From: QHBQ01 sp038230695
GTDB lineage: Bacteria; Chloroflexota; Chloroflexia; QHBQ01
Assembly: GCA_038230695.1 (NCBI GenBank)
Contig: JBBRMT010000061.1
Coordinates: 1 to 20,488 of the forward strand
Length of the DNA: 20,488 nucleotides
Direction of reading: 5' to 3'
The notes under the pieces are model-generated. The model was not told the origin of the DNA. It worked only from the letters and a program-made list of their open reading frames with translations, and made no database searches. A program made the translations under genes and the position numbers. Below are positions 15,232 through 20,488 of the stretch, in pieces. Position 1 is the first letter of the stretch, and each line of letters opens with the position of its first letter.

Positions 15232-15960
15232 ATGCCATTCGATCTCGACTTCCAGCAAATCGTCTTCCTCGCGCTCGGCTTTGTCGCGGTGGTCGCTTCG
15301 ATCATGACGATTATCCAGAGCAACGCCATCTACAGCGCACTGTTTCTGGCAATCGCTTTCTTCCAGCTAGCCGCCATCTACGTGCTGCTGGGCGCGGAGT
15401 TCCTGGCGGTGCTGCAAGTGCTGGTCTACACCGGGGCAATCCTGGTGCTGTTCCTCTTTGTGGTGATGCTATTGCAGCTACGCGAGGGGCCGCAGCTTGG
15501 CGACGCACGGCGTTGGCAGGCAATTATTGCCTGGCCGCTGGGCCTGCTGCTGGCGGGCGAACTGGTGGCAATTATCTTCAGCAAGGATGTCGCCAACCAG
15601 ATGCAGCAGGGCATCACCAGCGGCGCGGTTACGGTGGGGCTGTATACCCCCGCCAACACCGTCGGCATCGGTGGCAACGTACAGGCGGTGGGGCGAGTGC
15701 TGTACACCGATTATCTCTACCCCTTCGAGATCGCCTCGCTAATCCTGTTGATTGCGGTGATCGGCGCGATTATCCTGTCGAAGCAGATTGAGCCGTTTGG
15801 TGAGGAGCAGATTATCCCCCGCATCGGCATCAATCTAGGCCGCACCAGCATCGTAGGGCGCAAGCAGGGTGAGGAGTTCGCCCGCGAGATTGCCCCCGCC
15901 ATCGAGAGCGAACACGGCCCACGAGTGCCTGAAATAGAAAAGGGAGGGCAGCAGAGTTGA
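15232..15960 (+). CDS. nuoJ: NADH-quinone oxidoreductase subunit J
   Basis: NuoJ is a five-helix membrane subunit between the quinone module and the antiporter-like subunits. The 242-residue product has hydrophobic segments at about 9-27, 30-53, 56-80, 97-115 and 161-182. It carries the typical GAEFLAVLQVLVYTGAILVLFLF stretch (split across about 54-76). A charged cytoplasmic-type tail follows the last helix (from 183), longer than in many homologues. The ATG at 15232 is preceded by AAGGAG (15220-15225). Its TGA stop overlaps the TTG start of nuoK as TTGA, and GGGAGGG inside its 3' end serves nuoK. Confidence 0.93.
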   Translation: MPFDLDFQQIVFLALGFVAVVASIMTIIQSNAIYSALFLAIAFFQLAAIYVLLGAEFLAVLQVLVYTGAILVLFLFVVMLLQLREGPQLGDARRWQAIIAWPLGLLLAGELVAIIFSKDVANQMQQGITSGAVTVGLYTPANTVGIGGNVQAVGRVLYTDYLYPFEIASLILLIAVIGAIILSKQIEPFGEEQIIPRIGINLGRTSIVGRKQGEEFAREIAPAIESEHGPRVPEIEKGGQQS

Positions 15961-16277
15961 CTATCTCCAATACTACTGTGCCGCTAGAGTGGTTTCTCGC
16001 CCTCAGCGCCATCCTGTTTGGCATCGGGCTGATCGGGGTGCTGACACGGCGCAACGTGCTGGTTATCTTCATGTCGGTCGAGCTGATGATGAACGCGGTC
16101 AACCTCAGCCTGCTGGCTTTCTCACGCTTCCTCAATTCGATGGCGGGTCAGGCGTTCGTTGTCTTTGTGGTCACGGTGGCAGCGGCAGAGGCGGCCATTG
16201 GCCTCGGCCTGGTTATTGCCCTGGTGCGCCAGAAGCCGACAGTGGATACGCGGGACATCGAAGAGCTTAAAGACTAG
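15957..16277 (+). CDS. nuoK: NADH-quinone oxidoreductase subunit K
   Basis: NuoK is a three-helix proton-channel subunit. The 106-residue product has helices at about 11-28, 33-56 and 65-89. It carries the two conserved membrane glutamates, one in MSVELMMNAVNL (E42) and one in AAAEAAIGL (E77). The TTG at 15957 is the start: it lies eight bases after GGGAGGG (15942-15948) and gives the normal family length. It overlaps the nuoJ stop by four bases. A large repeat-filled gap of 165 bases follows it. Confidence 0.94.
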   Translation: MTISNTTVPLEWFLALSAILFGIGLIGVLTRRNVLVIFMSVELMMNAVNLSLLAFSRFLNSMAGQAFVVFVVTVAAAEAAIGLGLVIALVRQKPTVDTRDIEELKD

Positions 16278-16425
16278 TGCTGAGGTTTGAGGTTTGAGTG
16301 CTGAGTGAAGACGCTGCTACAACTCGAACCTTATAGCTCAGAAGAACCAATAAATGCCAAGTACTGAATGTTAGTGGGACAGGCGCAAGCAGCCCACTCA
16401 AACCTCAAACCTCAAACCTCAGCAA
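16277..16425 (+). repeat. Heptad-array inverted repeat, nuoK-nuoL gap, unequal arms
   Basis: Left units: GTGCTGA (16277-16283), GGTTTGA, GGTTTGA, GTGCTGA, GTGAAGA (to 16311). Right units: TCAAACC three times (16398-16418), then TCAGCAA (16419-16425). The left 16278-16300 is 23 bases and is exactly complementary to the right 16395-16424 if one 7-base TCAAACC unit is removed. The arms are therefore identical apart from copy number. The 94-base loop contains weaker matches (AACTCGA, CTCAGAA). The element starts at the last base of the nuoK stop and ends 8 bases before GGGAGG of nuoL. Confidence 0.92.
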
Positions 16426-16442
16426 CTCTGATGGGAGGCGTA

Positions 16443-18617
16443 ATGCAAGACTACATCTGGCTCATACCGGTGCTACCGCTGCTCGGCTTCGTTATCAATG
16501 GCACGATTGTGCCATTGATAAACCTCGTTGTCAGGCGCAGAACGGGACACGATCTATCCGATGGCGCACGGGTGGGGCTTGCTTATCTGGGAACTGCGCT
16601 AGTGGGTGGCTCGTTCGCTCTCAGCCTTGCCACCTTCTTCGATGTGCTGAACGGCAACACCTACGATGTACAGGGTTATACACTGATTCAGTCGGGCAGC
16701 TTCCAGGTAAATATCAATCTCTTCGTAGACCAGCTAACCGCGATTATGCTGCTGGTGGTAACATCGGTGGGAACGCTTGTGCATCTGTATTCGATCGGCT
16801 ACATGGCCCACGACACGCACGAGCATCCCAACGATCATGGCCTCTCCCGCTTCTTCAGCTTTATCTCGCTGTTCGTCTTCAGTATGCTGATGCTGGTGCT
16901 GGCCGATAACTTTGTCGAACTCTACGTCTTCTGGGAGGCGGTTGGTCTCTGCTCTTACCTGCTGATTGGTTTCTGGTATGTCACTAACAACGTCAACCGC
17001 GAGGGCAAGCAGTTCGACATCAGCCCCCGCGCCGCCGGGGTCAAGGCGTTTGTCACCACCCGTATCGGCGATTTCGGCTTCAGCCTGGGCGTGATGATGA
17101 TTTTCTGGAACTTCGGCACGGTCGCTTACTCGCAGGTGTTCGCCAACGCGGGCAGCGTCCACTTCCAGATTGGCAACATGACCTGGATCTGCTTCCTGCT
17201 CTTCCTCGGCGCGATGGGCAAGTCGGCGCAGTTCCCGCTGCACGTGTGGCTGCCCGACGCGATGCAAGGCCCCACCCCGGTCAGCGCTCTCATCCACGCG
17301 GCCACGATGGTGACGGCCGGTGTCTACCTGGTCGCCCGCGCCCACCCGCTGTTCGCCCTCAGCCCCAATATGCTGTGGATAGTAGCGGTGATTGGCACGG
17401 TTACGGCAATACTGGGCGCAACAATTGCGCTGGTGCAGAACGACATCAAGAAGGTGGTCGCTTACTCGACCATCAGCCAGCTAGGTTATATGTTTGCCAG
17501 CCTGGGGGTGGGCGCGATTGTGGCGGCCATTTTCCACCTCGCCACCCACGCGATGTTCAAGGGGCTGCTCTTCCTAGGCAGCGGCTCAGTCATCCACGGG
17601 ATGCAACCAACCGGCGTAGAGAACCCCCAGGACATCCGCACCATGGGCGGGCTGCGCCGCTATATGCCCGTCACCTTCTGGACCTTCCTACTGGCCGCGC
17701 TGGCTAACGCTGGCATCGTGCCATTGGCGGGTTTCTGGAGCAAGGACGAAATTACTGGTGCATTCCTCAGCGCAGGATTGGATCGGAACAGCGCCTACCT
17801 GCTATTCTACGTGCTGCTAACCTTCACCTCGTTCCTGACTGCCTTCTATATGTTCCGTCTGGTCTTCCTGGTCTTCTTCGGCGACCCGCGCTGGAAGCTA
17901 GCTCCGGCCACTGCCGCATCTACCAGCGGCCTCAGCGTTGCGGCTGTAGCTGACGCGCACAGCACCGCTAGTCCCGAAGGCATCCATGACGCACCCGGCA
18001 CACAGGGCGCAGCGGCTCATGATGCTGGACATGGACAAGAAACCCACGACCCCCACGAGTCGGGCTGGCAGATGGCGCTGCCGCTGGTGGTGCTGGCCGT
18101 CCCCACCGTTGCGCTGGGCGCGGCGATCGGCTGGCTGCCCGATGCGGGCTTCATCCACCAGTTCCTTGCTCCTGCACTCGGTGAGCCAGTCTCAGCGGAG
18201 GCGGCCAACGGCATGAGTAGCACGACAATTACTGGCTATATCCTCGCCACCATCGTAGCAGTCGCGGGTATTGCCCTCGCTTATGTGATGTATGCGCGGC
18301 GCAGCAACCTGGCGCAGCGGCTAGGTACGCAGTTCAAGCCGATTTACAATCTGTTCCTCAACAAGTGGTACTTCGACGACCTGTATCAGTGGGCGATCAT
18401 CAACAATGTGCGGCGGTTGGGTACTGCGCTATGGTGGTTCGATGCCAACATCATTGATGGGGCGGTCAACGGCGTGGCTGGGCTGGTGCGCGTCTCCGGC
18501 GGTGGCCTCCGCAAAGTGCAGACTGGCTTTGTGCAGGGCTACGCGCTGGCAATTGCCCTCGGCCTGGTCGTCCTGATCAGCTATCTTTCGATTATCGCGT
18601 TCAGCAACATACACTAA
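16443..18617 (+). CDS. nuoL: NADH-quinone oxidoreductase subunit L
   Basis: NuoL is the distal antiporter-like proton-pumping subunit with the long lateral helix. The 724-residue protein has the conserved glutamate in FWEAVGLCSYLL, the core lysine in GKSAQFPLHVWLPDA, and the HATHAMFKGLLFLGSG-type histidine/lysine helix (here LATHAMFKGLLFLG). A hydrophilic insert at about 500-540 is His-rich (HDAGHGQETHDPHES). The C-terminal part includes KWYFDDLYQ, typical before the lateral helix. The ATG at 16443 has GGGAGG (16433-16438) upstream; an ATG at 16431 in the same frame would overlap that site, and 16368 would read through the repeat. It lies 26 bases before nuoM. Confidence 0.94.
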   Translation: MQDYIWLIPVLPLLGFVINGTIVPLINLVVRRRTGHDLSDGARVGLAYLGTALVGGSFALSLATFFDVLNGNTYDVQGYTLIQSGSFQVNINLFVDQLTAIMLLVVTSVGTLVHLYSIGYMAHDTHEHPNDHGLSRFFSFISLFVFSMLMLVLADNFVELYVFWEAVGLCSYLLIGFWYVTNNVNREGKQFDISPRAAGVKAFVTTRIGDFGFSLGVMMIFWNFGTVAYSQVFANAGSVHFQIGNMTWICFLLFLGAMGKSAQFPLHVWLPDAMQGPTPVSALIHAATMVTAGVYLVARAHPLFALSPNMLWIVAVIGTVTAILGATIALVQNDIKKVVAYSTISQLGYMFASLGVGAIVAAIFHLATHAMFKGLLFLGSGSVIHGMQPTGVENPQDIRTMGGLRRYMPVTFWTFLLAALANAGIVPLAGFWSKDEITGAFLSAGLDRNSAYLLFYVLLTFTSFLTAFYMFRLVFLVFFGDPRWKLAPATAASTSGLSVAAVADAHSTASPEGIHDAPGTQGAAAHDAGHGQETHDPHESGWQMALPLVVLAVPTVALGAAIGWLPDAGFIHQFLAPALGEPVSAEAANGMSSTTITGYILATIVAVAGIALAYVMYARRSNLAQRLGTQFKPIYNLFLNKWYFDDLYQWAIINNVRRLGTALWWFDANIIDGAVNGVAGLVRVSGGGLRKVQTGFVQGYALAIALGLVVLISYLSIIAFSNIH

Positions 18618-18643
18618 CCGCGCTGCGCCAAAGGAGATTAGCC

Positions 18644-20257
18644 TTGCTAACGCAATCCCCAATCACAAACTTTGAGAGCTTCAGTAGCTTCCCGGTGCTA
18701 TCCCTGATCATCTTCATCCCGCTGATCGGGGCGCTGGCGCTGATGATTCCGGGGCTGTTCAAGAACCAGGCCATTCGCTACTTCACCCTCGCCATTACGG
18801 TAGTGGACTTCCTGGTGGGCCTGAACCTGCTCTTTGGCTTCGACAACAGTGGCACGTATAAGATGCAGTTCTCGGAAAGCTTCACCTGGATTTCTGCCTT
18901 CAACGTCAACTACCATGTGGGTATTGACGGCATCAGCCTGCTGCTAATCCAACTTACCACCGTCATCTCAATGGTGGCAATCCTGGCGGGCTGGAGCAGC
19001 GTGCAGAAACGGCTGCGCGAGTATCACATCATGTTGCTGGTGCTGCAAACCGGCACCCTGGGCGTGTTCTGCGTTCTCGACCTGTTTACCTTCTACATCT
19101 TCTGGGAACTGGTTCTGATCCCCATGGCGATTATCATCGGCATCTGGGGCAGCGACAATCGCGTATATGCGGCGGTCAAGTTCTTCCTCTACACCCTGGT
19201 CGGCAGCGTGCTGATGCTGGTAGCGATTATCGCCCTCTACTTCGCACACCAGAACCTCACCGGCGGCGGATTTGTGGCGGCAACCAATGGACTACAGGTG
19301 CATTATGCTGGCTTCGATTGGAGTGTGCTGGTAAATGACGCAAAGTCAGGGGTATTTGGCCGCACCTTCCAGGATCTCATCTTCCTCGGCTTTGCGGGCG
19401 CGTTTGCCATCAAGGTGCCGCTCTTCCCGCTGCACACCTGGCTGCCCGATGCCCATGTGCAAGCGCCGACTGCGGGCAGCGTGGTGCTGGCTGGCACGCT
19501 GCTCAAGCTGGGAGGCTATGGCTTGCTGCGCTTCGCGGTGCCGCTTTCGCCACTAGGGGCGCGTGATTTCGCCCCGCTGATGATTGCCCTGGCCCTGATT
19601 GCGATTATCTATGGCGCATTGGTCACGCTGATGCAAACCGACCTCAAGAAGCTGATCGCCTACTCCAGCGTCAGCCACATGGGATTCGTGGTGCTGGGTA
19701 TCTTCATCGGCACGCAACAGAGCGTTGATGGCGCGGTGCTGCAGATGGTCAGTCACGGCTTGCTCACCGGCGGCCTGTTCTTCTGCGTCGGCATTATCTA
19801 TGAGCGGCTGCACAGCCGCGAGATTGTGGCGATGAGCGGCATGGCGGTGCGAATGCCCATCTTCGCCGGGCTGTTCACCGTGCTGATGCTCGGCGCGACC
19901 GGCCTGCCCGGCCTGAGCGGGTTCATCGGCGAGTTCCTGGTCTTTATCGGCACCTTTGGCTCCAACCCCTGGGTGGCGGCCATCGCCAGCGTGGTGATCA
20001 TCATCAGCGCCTTCTACCTGATGTGGATGTTCCAACGGGTGGTCTGGGGTCCGGCCAAGCCAAGCTCGGCGGGCTTCCCCGACCTACGCCCCTGGGAGGG
20101 CGTGGGCCTCGTCACCCTGGTGCTGCTGGCGGTAGCGATGGGCGTATACGCCGCGCCGCTGTTCAACGTGCTACAGAAGCCCGACAGCGCCATCTTCACC
20201 GCGCTGACCACCAACGGCAGCGAGATGCTGGCCTGGATGCGCCACTTCCTGCCTTAA
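18644..20257 (+). CDS. nuoM: NADH-quinone oxidoreductase subunit M
   Basis: NuoM is the second antiporter-like proton-pumping subunit. The 537-residue product has VGIDGISLLLI, the conserved glutamate in FWELVLIPM, the lysine in FAIKVPLFPLHTWLPDAH, the lysine pair in QTDLKKLIAYSSVSHMG, and GFIGEFLVFIG in a late helix. The start is the TTG at 18644, with AAGGAG (18631-18636) seven bases upstream; the first in-frame ATG lies deep in the first helices. It follows nuoL by 26 bases. Length is normal for the family. The usual next gene, nuoN, is not seen in the remaining 231 bases. Confidence 0.95.
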   Translation: MLTQSPITNFESFSSFPVLSLIIFIPLIGALALMIPGLFKNQAIRYFTLAITVVDFLVGLNLLFGFDNSGTYKMQFSESFTWISAFNVNYHVGIDGISLLLIQLTTVISMVAILAGWSSVQKRLREYHIMLLVLQTGTLGVFCVLDLFTFYIFWELVLIPMAIIIGIWGSDNRVYAAVKFFLYTLVGSVLMLVAIIALYFAHQNLTGGGFVAATNGLQVHYAGFDWSVLVNDAKSGVFGRTFQDLIFLGFAGAFAIKVPLFPLHTWLPDAHVQAPTAGSVVLAGTLLKLGGYGLLRFAVPLSPLGARDFAPLMIALALIAIIYGALVTLMQTDLKKLIAYSSVSHMGFVVLGIFIGTQQSVDGAVLQMVSHGLLTGGLFFCVGIIYERLHSREIVAMSGMAVRMPIFAGLFTVLMLGATGLPGLSGFIGEFLVFIGTFGSNPWVAAIASVVIIISAFYLMWMFQRVVWGPAKPSSAGFPDLRPWEGVGLVTLVLLAVAMGVYAAPLFNVLQKPDSAIFTALTTNGSEMLAWMRHFLP

Positions 20258-20488
20258 TATGTGCTAGCCAACAGATAGTCTGCCAAGGGTTAGCCAACGG
20301 ATTGTAAAAACGGATAAACGGATTAAAGCGGATGGGCATCAATCTAAGCCCCATCGCTCCCAATCCAAGCTCCCAGTAGGGGTTAAGGGTCCGTAAATAT
20401 ATAATCTCCCGCACTGGTTATGCCAGCGGTGCCAGGGAGCGCGACGGTAGTCATACGATAACTTCCTCAGATTGCTGGCAGCAGTATA
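20258..20488. other. Non-coding 3' segment after nuoM
   Basis: No convincing gene is seen here. ACGGAT or GCGGAT recurs at about 20297, 20310, 20318 and 20329 with irregular spacing (13, 8, 11), unlike the strict 7-base arrays upstream. A bulged stem is possible between GATGGG (20331-20336) and CCCATC (20350-20355), with no T-run after it. TATAAT occurs at 20400-20405, but no -35-like box stands at the right distance. The segment may be the spacer before nuoN or another unit beyond the window. Confidence 0.4.

Noticed and set aside
20400..20405. Second promoter after nuoM (TATAAT)
   Set aside because: No -35-like hexamer at 16-18 bases upstream; the site sits in an AT-rich stretch.
20196..20414. 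72-codon minus-strand open frame at the 3' end
   Set aside because: No recognisable domain, overlaps nuoM, and reads through irregular repeats.

Overview
The window is dominated by one long plus-strand operon for respiratory complex I (NADH:quinone oxidoreductase). It holds thirteen nuo genes in canonical order, nuoA to nuoM (positions 1583 to 20257). Four non-canonical genes are built in: two tandem DUF3105 membrane-anchored proteins between nuoF and nuoG, and a SAM methyltransferase plus a small unknown protein between nuoI and nuoJ. No nuoN is visible before the window ends. GC-rich coding, frequent TTG starts, the DUF3105 genes and heptad-repeat spacers suggest a Chloroflexota-type bacterium. 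That assignment is inference from style and gene families, not a marker-gene identification.

Layout. Positions 1-1381 hold the 3' part of an ABC/AAA-type ATPase gene, overlapped by one base by a DUF4276-like gene that looks frameshifted. The pair resembles ATPase plus small-effector defence modules, now probably decayed. Positions 1382-1582 hold a near-consensus sigma-70-type promoter (TAGACA, 17-base spacer, TATAAT) and a leader of about 120 bases with three possible hairpins. Next come nuoABCD (overlapping), nuoE and nuoF, two DUF3105 genes, nuoG, nuoH, nuoI, methyltransferase, small unknown, nuoJ, nuoK (overlapping), nuoL and nuoM. The last 231 bases have no convincing gene.

The most unusual structure lies between the genes. 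Every gap in the operon of 85 bases or more (E/F, DUF3105/G, G/H, H/I, I/methyltransferase, K/L) contains a tandem array of 7-base units. In five of the six gaps a complementary array lies on the left, so the transcript could fold into a long hairpin between the stop codon and the next ribosome binding site. The 7-base word differs in each gap, but the architecture is the same. At K/L one arm has exactly one more unit than the other. All gaps of 44 bases or less lack such arrays.

The electron-input arm is also atypical. NuoF has an extra N-terminal thioredoxin-fold-like domain in which all four usual [2Fe-2S] cysteines are missing, and substitutions at two otherwise conserved FMN/NAD-site acidic residues. 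NuoG carries ligands for N1b, N5, N4 and N7 plus a complete extra ferredoxin-type [4Fe-4S] site, a formate-dehydrogenase-like C-terminal region, and a low-complexity insert. The quinone-side (B, C, D, H, I) and antiporter-like (L, M) subunits look intact, so the complex is probably functional. Its electron donor or nucleotide preference is worth testing.
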